This document shows, in pieces, positions 44,621-59,600 of a stretch of 64,000 bases of DNA; the stretch's first letter is position 1; each line of letters opens with the position of its first letter. The position numbers and the translations under genes are program-made. The DNA is from Pyrocephalus nanus (lineage: Eukaryota > Chordata > Aves > Passeriformes > Tyrannidae): the NCBI GenBank assembly GCA_038380795.1, contig CM076259.1, positions 22,240,977-22,304,976 on the forward strand, given 5' to 3'. A model generated the notes under the pieces. That model ran no database searches. It was not told the origin of the DNA and was given only the letters and a program-made list of their open reading frames with translations.

Positions 44621-47600
44621 GTACCGTTTGCTGGGTGAGTTGGGACGAGTGACTTTTTGTGGCTCTGTTTGCCTTCATGAAGTAAAACTGACCTTCAAAG
44701 CGAAGACTACTGATACCAAGAGACAGTGCTACAGAATTAGAATACAGTGCTACTTACTATCTAAGTGATACGAGTCCAACTATGTGCCTCTGAAATGTTG
44801 TGCTTGTATTTATATACAACAAAACGTACAATTTATAGTGTAAGTATAAATATTTGATGTATCGTTATTATAATAATATATATCAGTCTTCTGGTAAAAG
44901 TGCTACAGCTGTATGACCATTCTCAAGTTTTGAGAGGTCTCACAGGTTCCTGAGATGTGCTGCATGTTACGCACTGATGTCTCATGTTGAAATTATTCCA
45001 GTTCTATGTATCTGTGCAGCTTCAATGGGCAAGTTGAGGGGCTGCTGTGGAAATGAAATACTTTGATAAAAATGTAAGTAATAATTAAATATAGTATATT
45101 CCAGAAAAAAAAAAAAGTCATTCAAAAGGTTGTCAGTGGGAAGTGTTTCAATGCCACTCACCTTGGTGAGACCAGCATGCCAATTTTGTTTAATATACAG
45201 ATTAGCCGTCTTCTTATTTCACCTTTCTCCACCACTGCTGAATTACATACCTTGCTTCTTTGTTCACAGGAAGTTCATGAAGTGGATCATGGTCTTATTA
45301 ACCAGCTACTTGCTGATTCAGAGGAGGTTCTTAATTCGTGCACAGAGAAAATGCAGGGTCCTGCTCAGTATAGCTGGAGTGCTGACTGGAGCTTTTGGGT
45401 AATGTGTTTTATTTCTCTTCTAATTTGTTTTTAATTTATAAATGTAATATACGTATATTTTAATTTATGTATGTGTGTATATGTACAAGCTTTATATCCA
45501 CTGTTCTCAAGTTGCTTTGTAGTCATGAATTAGTAAAGTGCTCTCCACCCATGTAGTGAGGTAGGTAATTTTATCATTGCTGGTTTACCAAAGTGTAAGC
45601 TGAGACTGAGAGGGAGTAAAGTTGTTTATCTGATGTCACATATCAAATTAGTAACAGAACTTCTGGCTTCTGTGCCCAGTCCTGTCTCCCAGTTCCTGGC
45701 ATGGTTCATTAACGTACCCACTGTCTCTTTATGCCTTTAGAAAAACATTATTGATGCTTTTTCACCATAAGGGCTGAACTTTGATTCTCATTGTTGGGTG
45801 GTTCTTCTGATGTGCTTTCTTACTGTCTGTTTTTTGTCAAGTAAACATATTTTTTTCTACAAGAGTAAGTAAGCTTCCTGTGTTCTGTGTAAAAATGGCA
45901 TTGTGAATAAGAAGTGCAGAAATGAGGGGTTTAACTTTGTTCCTCTCCAGGGAAATGCCTCACTGAAAGTAAAGGGAGTGATAATAAATGCTGATTTTAA
46001 TACTTTTCTCATGCTTTTGGTGGTGGTTTTTTTAATGCCTTTATAGAAGGTAAATATGTTTTGCTGCTTAGTTTGGTAGATGAGTTGCTGCTGTTTGATA
46101 AGGAAGAGGACCACTTGTGCATGCAGCCACGGGGAGGGTAACAGCTGATCATGTGAGAGACTTATGTCCCTTTCCTCACAGCTCTGGCAGTCTGACTCAG
46201 GTGCTGGATCAGGTGTCCTCAGTAAACTGGTTTGCTTCAGCTTGTGCATAGGATCATCCTCTGGACTACTTTGTCCTTCTGGTGAGGTCATCAGAGCGTT
46301 CATTGTGCTCAGCAGGTGAAAGATTAAGTAACTGGCAAAGGCCATAAGGAATCTGTGGCAGAGTTGTGGCAGAACTGGGGGGATCAGATATCCAAATTCC
46401 TTATTTATAAATCTAGCTTGTATGTGTTTTCATCCCTTCTGTTCAAACTAATTGCATGTCCTAATGGTCAGAACATCGGTTTGTGCATCTCAGGCCCTAG
46501 GTTAAATTCCCTACAAATGTATGTTTACTCTTAAACTGAGCAATAGTAGTCTGGAGCCAGTGGAAATGGGACAGGCCTAATGAATCCCAGCAGGTTGTAG
46601 ACTCGTGTTGCTAGACAGTGAGTACTTGGATTTTTCAGTATTTTCTCCACTATTCCTACAGAGACAAAGGTGATACAGAATTGTCCTTCCTGTGCCCAGC
46701 TGTATCCCTGTACTTGAACTGATAGTAAATCACGCTGTGCAGATATTGGATGTGCCAGTTATGCTCTCATTAGATGGCAGATTAAGTTGTGTAAACGAAC
46801 TCGTGATGGTTTGTATACAGTCATTAATGCAGGTGGTAGTGAGGAATAAGCTTGTTCAGGTCTTGGGATCAGTTTGTTAGACTTGCAGTTAGTAACTTAG
46901 TGTTTCCTTGCTAAGCTTGGCAATTGAAAATTAACTGTATATATTGCACATATAATCGGCTTTGCATTCTTGGGTTTTAGGTGCATGATGAAGTTTGTTT
47001 GAACAGAGCTTTAAGCCTGTACAGTGTGTCCTCACAGTGCCACTTTCTGCTTCCTGTAGTAATGCGTGCCTGTAACTTCAGGGGAGCGGGATTCTTCAGT
47101 GCAGTGCCAGCTGCTGTATAAGGTGTTTTCCAGCATGATTAAATGATTGCCTTCTGTCTATGATTTATACTTTGAGACTCAGTATTTGTTTGATGTTAGT
47201 GTTTATCTGGTTCTACAAATATGACCTTGCAGTTAAAACAAAGTAATTGTGTAAATACTTCCCTCCTGTAAGATAATGCTGTGGCTTGGATTGTTTTAGC
47301 CATACTGTCTGTTACTGATTAGTTTTAAAAAATAACCAGTCTGGTTATAGGAAGCTATGGCACTTATTTTGTCAGCCTCAAGGGGGCTGAACTTAAAAGT
47401 AACAGGAGCCAAAAAGTCATAGATTCAAGGCAAAATTAAGATCTTCTCATTAAAATGTTATGCCATTGGCATCTTTCCTCCTATTCTTGACAGAAAGTGT
47501 ATTTCAATAAATTGCATGGTTGATGATCAGCTGCTGACTGTAAAAACAAATCGTTAAAACTCCCTAAATTCTGAGTCATAGTAAATGTGTAGGTGATAGC

Positions 47601-50600
47601 ATGGAAGGCAGCTTGTTGCAGTGTGTAAAGCATGTGTCACTGACACTTGACAAAGGATGATCATAGTGTCCTGTGGCAGGTGTAGATTTGTTATGCTCGT
47701 TCCTACTCTTCAGTCAGCAGAAGAAAGGAATTGCTACAACTACAGGATTAGCCTGTGGTAGCATCCAGGGATCAGCTTTGTTGCCTGGGTTATTTGGTTT
47801 GAGAGGCTGCACGTTTCTGACAAGTTTGGTTGACTCCAAGGGTTCATTTTTTCTGAGTATGATGCACCCTTGTTTCTCTGATGATGGAAGCTAGATGTGG
47901 ATGTTAGAGCCTGACTGGTTTGACTTCAATTTTTCATGGATTGAGTGGGAGTAGGCACTTGTGCCATGCCCCTGGAAGTCAAGCCAGGTATCCTGCATGC
48001 TCAGTAGGTGCTGTGAGCACATGTAATTAGCAGCAAGATAGGGTTGGCAGCCTCTGGGATACAATCTCTTTCCTGGCTATGGTGAGTGGGGAGAAGAAAG
48101 GGTAGCATAAAAATTAGAAAGGAGGGAAGAAAAGAAGAGAATCCTACTATGCAGAATAATATTGAAAAATTTTGAGAAATAATTAATTTTCTTTTACTGT
48201 AACCTTAAACTGGGAGTGTTACTAACTGCTGTTTTTAAGGTTGATAGTGTGTCGTGGATGTTTTTTGTGTAGGTTTTTTGTTGGTTTTTTTTTCCAGCTG
48301 GAGGTGTACAAAGCTGGACTTCTGTAACCTCACTGGAGGAAGAAGAAAGACTGCTTACAAAATTAATTTCCCCTTTCCTGGAAGTCATAAAGCTTGTATC
48401 TCCATTTGATTAAATTATTCTAGTTTTGGCAACTGCCAATAGAAGTGATGAAAGTCAAAGATGATTTGGAAATTAAGTTACATCTGGAAGCCCTATCTCA
48501 AGATTATGAATTCATCTTTTTATCCTTTTTACTCCCTTCATACTGAAATATTCAATTTAATATCCTTGGAAGGAAAAACCTGTGAAAGTCTTAAATGTTC
48601 TCCTACTGTAATGAAGAAAGTAAAGGTGAATGAGGAAGCTAATGAAAAGGATCTTTGCATCAAAAGTGAGGGTGTTGTGTCTGGGGACTCTAGTTTATTT
48701 TAATGAACAGTCAAAGAAAGTTCATGTATGTCTACAATAAGAAGAATGCCTATGGAAATAAAGAACAAAAAAGTAAGTCCTTCTGTTGCAATGAAAAGGT
48801 AGGTGGAAAGAGTGAAATTGCTTGTATCTGGGAGGCTTGTTTAAGAATTTGGATATGTGAGGTGTCAAAGAGGTGTTGGATTGAAAATAATAGAGGCTTT
48901 AAAAAAGCCAGTTAATTGTAACGTAATGCCAGTTTAAAGAGTTGGTCAGTACAAAGCAGTCTGACAATAGAAAAAATGATAGAGTGAAAAGTGAAAATAA
49001 GCTTTTACTTGTCATAATAGAAGAGCAAGTGAGGTTGCGCAAGGTTGGGAAAATATTTTGAATTGTTACATAAAATTGGCTTCTATGAGGAAGAGCTAAT
49101 CTGTGGGAGCATGTGACAGTATGTATGGCAATAATACAATAAGCATATATGACTCAAACCTGCACAGGAGGGATGCAGATACACATCACGATTTGGAAGA
49201 TAACTTATTGAAGAACAGAATCAAGTTGAGGTACTTTGTGGTCCAAGACTGGTAAAGGTTGAATGAGATATTTCTTGTATTTATGGTTGTTTGAATGCTC
49301 CTTTTGCTTTTCTCTGAAGACTCACATCACTCTTGGAATGGTTTACTGGGCTGGTTGAATTGGTAACTATGTTTTGTCAGGCTGGTATTTAAGGCCCTCT
49401 GACAGCAGCTACATCTCCGGTGTTGTGTATTTGATATGTTGCTTCTTCTTAACTGTGCCTTCAAATCAAATGTTTGGGATGTGAAGGAGAGACATCAATG
49501 TTTATTGATGGAGGAGGATTTTTAACCTCCTTTTTATTTGCTGGTATGAAACAGTCTGCTAAGGAGGATGAGAATTGGTTAACTGCTCTGTCTTCAAAGA
49601 GAACATAAACTTTAATCACTTTAGTGCTAGGTTTTGGTGTGGCTTTTTGTTAGGCTTTTTAGTGGTTTTTTTGTTTGTTTTTTTTTAATGTCATAACTTT
49701 AGTATAAATAGCTTTTGTTTCTGTACCATTGGTGTGTTGTTTGTTTACATGTCTGGAATTCCTATAAATAGGTGCCTTTTTTCAGCCCTGTGATAGCACT
49801 CATTATATAGCAGCAGTGTTTTAACATGGTAGGAAAAGACAAGCTGCAGTTCTGACCAGCCCTTGAACATGGCTGATTAGCCTAAAGGGTTTTTCCTCAC
49901 TTCTTGTCATGCTGGAAATCTCTTTATTGCTGTTGATGCAGCTCCAGACTGAGTGCTGGGGTAGATCTGACTGTCATCAAGTTTCAGCCTGTCCTGAACA
50001 AAGACTGACAGTGGTGCCCTAAATAAGCTTTTGCCAGCTGCAGTAGTGGGAAGCTCTGTATAATATGGATTATTATTGCACACATGTAAAGAATTAGTTT
50101 AGAACCTGAAGAATAATATTCATAGATCAGAAAGAAAATACTTCAGATTTGTGTGATTTACTTTTTTTCCTAAGTCACTGTGATCAAAACCATTAGAAAT
50201 GCAATATAGTTCAGAAAATCCACATGGAGTTGATGGAATATTGCTATCCTTTTAATGGAAAGGCAGTTCCCGAGCTGCAGAATGAAAGGTTTAAAAGACA
50301 GCTCTAGGAGATGGGAGTAAACTCTCTTTTTGGTCTTTGTGGTTTGTTTACAGCTTGTATTTCTGCAAACAGGCAGTGGTGGAGAACTGTCTCTTTCAGG
50401 TCTGCTACAGGTGTGCCACTTGTATCTAAGGAGAGGGAGAGAAGACAGGTAAACAAAACAGGATGTGATTGTTTAGTGGTACATTTAAGTCATTTGAAGT
50501 AACTAACAGAAGAAAATTCTCTGGGACATGCTGAAGAGAGAATCAAAATTTGAAGTATTTGACACTTAGAGTATTTGGGACATGTAATTACCTGTCCAAA

Positions 50601-53600
50601 AGCATAAGAGTGTTCTAGACAAAAGTATATGGCTTTTCTGCTAATGATTACTTTGGAAGTTATGTTTGGTCATCCTATGTAGGAGATGGTTATGCACTAA
50701 TCGAGTTACGTCAAGATTCCTTGGTGACACTTGGCAGTATTTTAGAAATTATGTCGAGTAAGAGGGTTTTTTAAGTAGTGTTTTTTATTGGAGCTGCTTG
50801 CTGAGTCAGTAAAGCCTATACTTGTGATATTTGTGTATCTGCAACCCCCTAAAGCCTCTAGAGAATGACAGATAAAGTAATTCAGGTCTTTGGCCTGTTC
50901 ATTCAATCTCTCAGCATCTCCTCCTGTTTTCTGCTGTACCTACTACCCCCCAGGACTCAAGATATCACTTCTTGTTCAGGTATGATGGCATTTGGCCGTG
51001 AACCATTGTGTTTCTGTAGCTCTGATCAGCTTGTACGGATTTGCAGGTCTCCCAACAGCTGCCCCTTTGCATTTCGCTCTGTATAAAGTTGAAGGCAAAT
51101 TGTGTGTGGTTTGTCTTTGAGAACGGTTCAATCAAATGTGATAGCTGCTTTTGATATAGAAATGACTAAGAGCAACATCAGTGTTTTTCTAAGGCATAAA
51201 GAGATGAAATAGGATATTTCATAGGAAAAACAGTTTGGGGGCAGTTGCTTGCTAAGTGCTATTTTTCATGTAATTTCAAGTGCAGTAGGGCTACTAGTAG
51301 ACTTAATGAGATGACCAGAGTAATTTATATGAAAGTAGTTTATGTAATTGGCTACAGTCACTACTGCCTTAACTATGTAACTACTCTTGTGTCTTAATAT
51401 GCCCCTTCAGGTTTTTGCCCTAGTCCTTATCCAAAGCATTTATGTATCCTTTCACGAGCTGCTGAAAACTGAATGGCACCAAAGGGAATTCCTACCAAGA
51501 TGACTGTTTCTTTCCTTTGTGATTCTTTTTGATTAATAGTTGGGTACTGTTACTAAACTTAAATACAGATCAGAAATGCAAATATAGTGATGCACATCTT
51601 GCTGGCAAAGTAAGGAGGGAAATGCCCATTCTTTTGCTACTTCTGTATTAAGTAATCTTTGGGGTACTTTGCAGGTAAGAAGACAAGTTCGAAATTCATA
51701 TTTTATAGTTCCTTTGTATGTGGGTTTTTTTCTCCCCTGAAAAATATCTGGATTTTTTTCCCCTGTTTATTAAATGGATTAAATATGTCTAAAGACAAGC
51801 AGTTTGAGGGCAGCCTGCAGTGAAAGATCAGGTGAGAGAACAGATGTTCTGAAACACTAACATTGGCTAATTGTTTCATACACATGCTGTAGAAACAAAC
51901 ATGAGTCAGATGGAACTGCTGTTCAGAAAGGAATGGATTTTGTTATCCAAAAGGAAATCATCTTGACTGAGCTTTTAATTGCTCTTGCACCATATTAGTT
52001 AGTACACTTAGGGTTGCTGAAACCTGGACAACATAGTTTCAGGACTCAAAATTAAATTGGGGAGCGGATAAATTGTCTTGAGCTAAAGGATATCTTTGTG
52101 CTGGGAGGGTGACAAACTCACTTCAGTTACACAATGTTAACTGCAGAGTTCATCCAAACATACTTGGTTTATTTGTATTAAACTTGTTTTAGAAGTCTAT
52201 GTATCATAGGTTTCTGTTGTTGTATTTTGGTTTATTTTTTCTTTTTTTTTTTTTTGTTAAATCTTCATGCAATGGATGAAATTACTAAAACAGAACAAAA
52301 AAAAATGCTTGAATGGTGCATCTTTAAAGTCAAGGAAGTACATACAGATCCGCATTTTTTCCCTAAAATGAAAAGGAGTTAGGTATTTAAGAGCCTTGTG
52401 AACTTGGTTTGTGTTTGTGTCCTGGGGGAGGGGAGGGTAGCATGAAACATGGTCTCTGGCATGGCCATTACATGCATAATTTTACTACCAGGTTCAGAGG
52501 AGTTATTACCAGCTATGGATAGTGTTGGTGAGGATGCTGAGTAAATCTGAGATTGAAGCATCTCACCTCTTGGAAGCTAAAAACACCTCAATTTCTAATT
52601 CCCTGTTGAGGAAGATGTTTATCAATGGAAGTGTCCAAACCTCTTGAACTTTTTTACTTAACTTTCCTATTTAAAACTTAAATGTTTGTTTCATCCAAAC
52701 TCAGAGGTATTTGGTAGCAGTTATATAAATAATTATATTTGAAACTGAAATAATGAGCCTTATTTCTAATTGCAAACATCCAGACTCAGGTGTTTAATCA
52801 GCTACAGATGGTGTTATAAACAGGAAATGCGCTTAAATCACTTCATGCTTATGCTACTTCTGAGACCTGAGTCATGCTGATACCCAGGCTCTGGCAGGAC
52901 TTTTCTGAGAGAACTGTGAATCTTACCACTGTCTTTCTGATGGAAAGAAATTGTCAGTTAATGTTTTTCAGTACAGATATGCTTCCCAAGATCTTGCTGT
53001 TCTTTCAGCACACAGATTCCCTGTGATGTATCCTGTCTGCTTTGGGAAGGCAGAAGAGTTGTCTTGTTTTTCTGGTGAAACCTGTTCCTGCTATTTGCAT
53101 ATGTAGCTGATCTTGACAACAGAACTGCGGGCCATCCAAAGCGCCACCACCCAGCGAGGTGCACAGAGACAGCTACCTATCCTAGCAAGCAGCCTGGGCT
53201 GGCAAAATGACTGCAAATATAGCCTTATTGTGTTCAATTATCTTCTTCTTTCAGGCTTTCAGATTTAAATCCCGGTGATTAAAATGCCTTGAAAAAGCAT
53301 ATTTCTGTTTCTTCTATCAGCTTCCTCAGTAGGGCTGTGCTAGGAGAGTGATCTCTCTTTGCTGCTCTTGAATCATTAGTGCTATGTTCAGCTCTGTGCC
53401 CAAGAGGATTGGGCTTGTAGAAGACCGGGCCTTCAGTGTGTGATGTGGATGCAGCACAGAGACTAACCTGCCTCTTCTTTAGCTCTGAAACTGTATGTTG
53501 TGATAACTTCTAGGGATGCAGTCTTGCAGCTGGGGATGTGGATGGTGCTTTGCAGCCAAGAGGGCCTCCACAGCCCCTCTCTGCTCTGATGGCTCACAGC

Positions 53601-56600
53601 CTGTGCAGGATGAAGCCCCTGCACAGCTTCCTGTTCCCTCTATGATCTTCCTTGCTTCCAGAACAGCCCCCGACACAAGTGGCATCCAGACCCTGACTTC
53701 ATGTAGTTAGTTGCAGAAATGTGGCAGAGAGGTTCTAGGTAAGGCAGATGGAAAGGGATAGCCAGCCTAAAGAGAGAACAGATGTATATCTGCTGTTCCC
53801 CTTTCAGAGCAGGCAGAGATGTGTCAGGCATGCAGAGCCCTGTATCCCTTGCCTCACAGTGCCTGTGAAGAACTGAGCTCCAGGCAGCTGGTGAAGGGGT
53901 GGGTGGTAGTGCACACGTTTGGGGAACATGGCTATGCGTGAAGCATGCCCTGCTCTCCTCCCTCTCCTGCTCTGGAGCTCAGACTGAGAAGGCCTCTTAG
54001 CAAGGGCTTGACTTAAAAAGTGGACAGTAGCAGAGTGCTGTATGAAAGTAGAGTTGGGACAATGCCAAATTACCAGGTGTAGATGTACTCTGGGACTGGT
54101 TCATGGACTGTAGCCTTCAGCAATCCAGTGAGGAAGAGCACTGGACATCGAGTGCTCCTTTCCAAGCTATTGTGTTTCCCTGGTGATCATACTTTTCTCT
54201 GCTATTCTCTTTGGGACTTTGCGAACTTGAAATGATCAATGCTACTGCAGTGTGTCTCCCAAAATCCATTTTGGTGATGGTGGTTTTAGGTGGGAGCTGG
54301 GCAGCTCTAAAGCGTGACCCCCTCCTCTTAAGTTTTCTTTGACCACTTGCTGCAGCACTGGTATGCCTGTTCTGCAAGGCTGGTGTGTTTCAGCCTGCTT
54401 TCCAAGCTGGCATGCGAGCAGAGGTTGGCAGAACATTAGCTAGCTCTGCTGGATGGTGTCCAGCACCAGCTCTGAGCAAGTGGGTGAGAGAGGGGGGAGC
54501 TGGAGAGGGTTTGGCCAGGGATTTGCATGGTTTGGAACAGGCTGCAGGCAGCTAGAGGAGGAGGTATGTGTAGGGTGTGTGTGTGTCTTCTGACTTTACA
54601 TTAGCTTCATGCCTCAGTCACTTTCATTCTGAAATGGAGCATATGCTTTGCTCTGCACTGTATGTGTCAAACTTGCGATTTTTTTTATCCCCAAATCGGT
54701 TGTTAGGAAAGTACATTGGCTCCCCGGTGAAAAATGCTTTAGAGCACTTATTTGCAGAAAGAAAATAATGAATACTACAAAACGACTGCTCCAGAATACA
54801 CAAGGAATATTCTCAATCCAAACTTCTGTTTTTCTGGAAAAAGTCTATAATACTGCTGATGCCAAGAGGCTTTCTTATAATTGATAAGAAGCTTATCAGC
54901 TTGTTTCTGAAGCACCTTGTTTGGAGTAGCTTCAGCTGAACCTTATTTCAATGAAATGTAATGGCTTGTGAACTTGAGCTAATTCTTGTGGGATCTTGAA
55001 AGAGAAACTTGGAAGAGTTCCTCACATGTTCTAAACTAAAATACTCTCTTACAAAATTCTTCCAGGTCTGTTCTAATTTTGGTTTTGTTTGTTTGTTTTA
55101 GAACATTAAAAACGTAATTTTTAACCAGTTATGCAACTAAAAGTTCTTTGAAGAAATACCTTTGTATAATTCAACTTTTAAGTCTTTTGAGTTTTCTTTC
55201 TGCTTGGGAAGGATGCCAGATTTTAAAATTCTTCACAAAAATTATACTTTTGTTATAATTATATAATGTGATGTTAGCAGCATAGTATTTCATATGATGC
55301 TAAATTTTCTTGTCTGTCAAAATTGTAATTGTGACAGCTTTGGTTGTGGATTTTCTAGGCTGTTTTCCAAGCTGTGCTCCAACATGATTTGATATTTGTA
55401 CTTACGCAGGTGATGCCCAAGTATGAGACCTTCCTTCCTGCTCTTGGAAGGGCCATGTGACTGATGAGGTGCAGGAAATGACCAGGCCTTCTGTGAGCAG
55501 GATTCCAGTTCAGCCAAGTTCATGTCACACTATGGAGAAACAGTTGTGATCTGGTCTCCCTGCTCAGTAGTTGACCAGAACTGCTTTTCAGAAAAACAGA
55601 CTTTCCCCATGTGGTAGGTCAGTGATTGCTTGATGAGTCTGATGTCCACACTGGAGCTGGTGGGAGATGGATTACTCTTGTGGCACACAGTGCTTTTGAC
55701 ATATTATACCTAGTCTTGAAAATTAAATAAAGACTCTTCCTTTCAGAAGTCCCTAATCAGTCAGTTTCATGACTCTGGGTGTCAGAAGTTTAAGTGGGTG
55801 TCCAATGTTTCAGGTGATCTCCATAATGAAATAGTTCTGAGGAATTTCTTTCTACATGGATTTTTGTAAGCTACTGGTGTTAGTGGTAAATAATAGTCTG
55901 TTAAACATTTTCAGTGTGCCTGCCTGTGCATCTGTGAGAACTAGTTAATAGTAACACATTTGGGGGGAGTAGGGACTCTGTCTTTAGCCTTATTTATGGG
56001 ATCTCATAGGCTTAAAAAAATGCAACCCACCTCTCATTCCCGCCCCCCCAAACAAACAAATGAATCCCTAGAATATACAATAGTTGGAGTATTTGCCAAT
56101 GACCTGTATTTTAATATCCCTTCGTTGAAATTTTAAATACTGTATTTCCAACAGAAGAAGGACATAGTTTCACCAAGTGCTATTGGATGCTACTCTGCCT
56201 GCACACAGATGCCAATAAAGAAGAACTGCCATTGGTCTGTTTTCTGCTTAGTCACTAAGAAATCTTTCTCCTTTAGCCTCTACAAATAAGAGGGGGGCTG
56301 GGCCACAGAAGTAGCGATGTAATGACCCCCATACATACTCCTGTGCCTGCCAGAGACTCCCCTCCCCAGAGTTAAGGGTGAAGGAAAAAGCATATAATGA
56401 ATGTCATGAAAATAGTCCCGGCTCCCTAAACTCTTCCTCCTCCCACTGTGACTATGACCTTGTTTGCATTTCCTTGAGAGCATGGGAACTTCTGGAAAGC
56501 AGGCTCCTAAGGAGTACAGTGGCTGAGCAAACCCTGGCAACAGTTGCTTGGGTTTTTTTTTTTTTTTTTTTAGTTGGTTGATATGCCTTCCATGACCTAT

Positions 56601-59600
56601 GAATTAATACAACTGTGTGGATAAGCAGGTGTGATCAAATACCTCTTTATTTAAAAAAGCAAAACAAAAAAAACCCCAAACCCAACAAAAGTGAACCGAA
56701 GTGTACAGCATACTGTACACAGCACACTAAGTAATGTGGTGCTGTTCTTCACATCCTGTGAGTGGTTCTTTGAGAGTTTAATGTTTTTGTCCTTTAAGAG
56801 AAAGAAAAGAAGAGTAAATCACTGCTCATAAAGCTTTTGAGCACTCAATGATTAAAAGTTGTTCCTTACCCAGTTGGTTTTTTTTCTGTGATTCTGTTAG
56901 GAAATGGTTAGTGAAAATAAATCACTGTAACAGTGGATCTAGACTGTTTACATGTGATAAGGTATACAGAACAAGTCTGACACTTCTAACATACAGCCTA
57001 GTGCTTGTTTTCAGAAGAAATGGAAAACTCTGCCCTGTAACTGCAAAAAGATAAGGGAGACTGGTAGTCATGCTTTCACTGTGATTTTTGTGCCTAAAAG
57101 CAAATGTGAGTCAGCTTTGTGTGTTTGTGTGGCAGTGCTATATTTAAGCTTTCAAGAATGACATTGAAAATAGGAGGGGATTCTGAAAAGCCAAAAGAAC
57201 AAGTCTGAAAAAATAAAATCTTTTTGCTATTATACTTGAGAGGCTTAATCCCTACCTCAAAAGAAGATACAGAGTAACTTGCTTGGAATTCAAAAATAAT
57301 TCACAATGTGAAGATAAGATTAACTAACAGACTAGTAGAAGAACTATGCATAGCTAGAATGGATTTTTCCATCAAGAGTGACATTTAGTTTAAAAAAGTG
57401 AAATACATATATTAGTCTTTGCCAAAGGGAAATTTGATCATCACAGCTCTAGTTTTAAAGTAGGAGAGCTGTGGTTTGAGTGATATAGGTTAGATGGATG
57501 GTCACAATGACCTTTTCTGGACTGAAGAAATGGCTACAGTGGTGTCCACATTTCTCTGATGGAAAAGCTTGTCAGACTCAGCACCTTTTACAGGTAGCCG
57601 CAGCAGGGCGACCACCATCTCAGTGTCCCAGGGGAGTTGTTCTTGTGTTTATAGGTAAGCATGCCTGAATTTTTTTTAGGATATATGAAGTCCTAAGTTT
57701 GCCTGCCTTACACTGCTAAATGAGGCTTTTGTTCAGGACTATTAACTTGGCTTTCAGCCTAGTGAGGTTTTAGTCTCACTGAAAGTGGGATGTTGGTATG
57801 GTTTGGTTTTGCTTTTTTCTTAGTTTGCTTTTGGGTTGATCCTGCCCCCCCCCGTCAGATAAGTTTAAAGAATATTTCCAGTATAAAGTAATCTTGTACA
57901 AAATCCAACCTCCTCTCTGACTGTGTGTTCTTCTGGAGTCTTCTTTCTTTTTCTTTCTCCTGATGCAAAGAAGGATTTTAGATGAATTTGAAGAGGGAGG
58001 AACACAATGTGTTCTTCAGTAGAAATGCAGGAGCTTTTGCCAGAATATTTAATATTTCTTTTAATGTACTAGTGTAGGATTATAATGGACTTTCATCCTA
58101 ACCTTACTATCTCCAGATTTGTTTTTGACCATGTCTAGAAACTTCATAGGGAATTACTGATCAAGGTCTTCTGCCCTTGGGGGATAGCATGTCAGGTGGC
58201 CTTTAAGTGGGGTTTAGAGAGAGTGGCATGGATTTACATGCTTTATATGGATTTACAGAGAAACAAAGCCATGTGTTCCTTGGGTCATATTTTGATGATT
58301 AAGTGAGGCTTCTGAGCATAAAAGGGGAGTAGGTGGGGCAGCTTCCTTGTAGGTTTATTTGATTCTGGGACCCCAAGCACTTGGTAGTAACTGATACCAA
58401 GACTGAAGCTCCGTGGGAGACTTGTGTGCATCTCTTAAAATGTGGTGACATCAGAGTTGTGTTGCTGTGCTGGTGAGGTCAACTTACCTATGATCTCGTC
58501 TGTTTGTATTCATAGCTGCATGTCAAAACCGTGGAATGTAAATTGTCAGGTGACTTGGGTTTTATGGTTTCTCAAAGGGAAACCACTAACAAAGTAAATT
58601 CAAAATTATTACTGTCATTAGTTGATTGTTAAAAAATGTGCAAACCATTCCGCTGAGGTTGATTTGACTATTTACATGCTTAGTGATCTGTGCAATCAAA
58701 TACTTTCATAACGATTGGGATTTTTGCTGTACTCTTGGGAGAAGTCATAGCTTAATTTTCCCCTATAGTTTGCTAAGAGGCTCAAATTGTTTGCAGTGGC
58801 CACACTTTGAAGATGTAAATGTGAAGGGAAGCTGGTTTTTTTTCTGTCCTATAAATAACTCAGCTTAGTCCTATTTAAGTTTACATATTTTTTTCTGGAA
58901 CATGACTTCATGTAGTTGGACTGATCTTTTTCTAAACAACATATGAGAATCACTTGATTATGTGTATCCAAGTAATACTTGGTTCTTACATAAATGTCTT
59001 CTGTAAAACTTTTTGGTTGTCACTGAAGGTGATTTTCCATTTATGCTTATTTATAGTTTTCTGGATATTTTTTTGCTTCAGATGGAAAATGCTAATATAT
59101 TGTTGGCTGGACTTAATTTCCTTGGTGATTAAATATAACATAACCATAAATGCCTAAGATTATCCTCAGGCAAAGTGTTTGCCTGATGACTTATAATTAA
59201 ACCTAGAAATGTGTATATGTTAAAAATGAGTTGCTGTTTTCATCTCTTAAATGTCATACTACAATCTGATTTATGTCTTTCTTCTTTTAATAATTTATGC
59301 TAGATTTTGTAACCCAGATGTGGCAACCTGCTTCAAATGCTGCCACATGTTGGACATTATAGTACTCGTTTTAAGAGATGATGTATTCATAGAAATGTCT
59401 TATTTTCTTCATTTCAGGGAAATTGAAATTGCCAGTACTGTTAAAATTGTCCCTGTTGTTTCCCATTGAGGGATCTCTTAATCACCAAGCCATATACTGA
59501 ATAGGTAACAATTACAGATCTAAGTGAGCCTGTTTTCATGCAAAGTAGGGAAAAGATAAGGGTAGAAAGTTTCACTGTGCTCACTCTCTCTTTTCCTGCT

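Noticed and set aside
46460..46511. Functional tRNA gene
   Set aside because: A- and B-box-like elements are present but the acceptor stem is not formed and the B box lacks conserved bases, so I keep it only as a relic.
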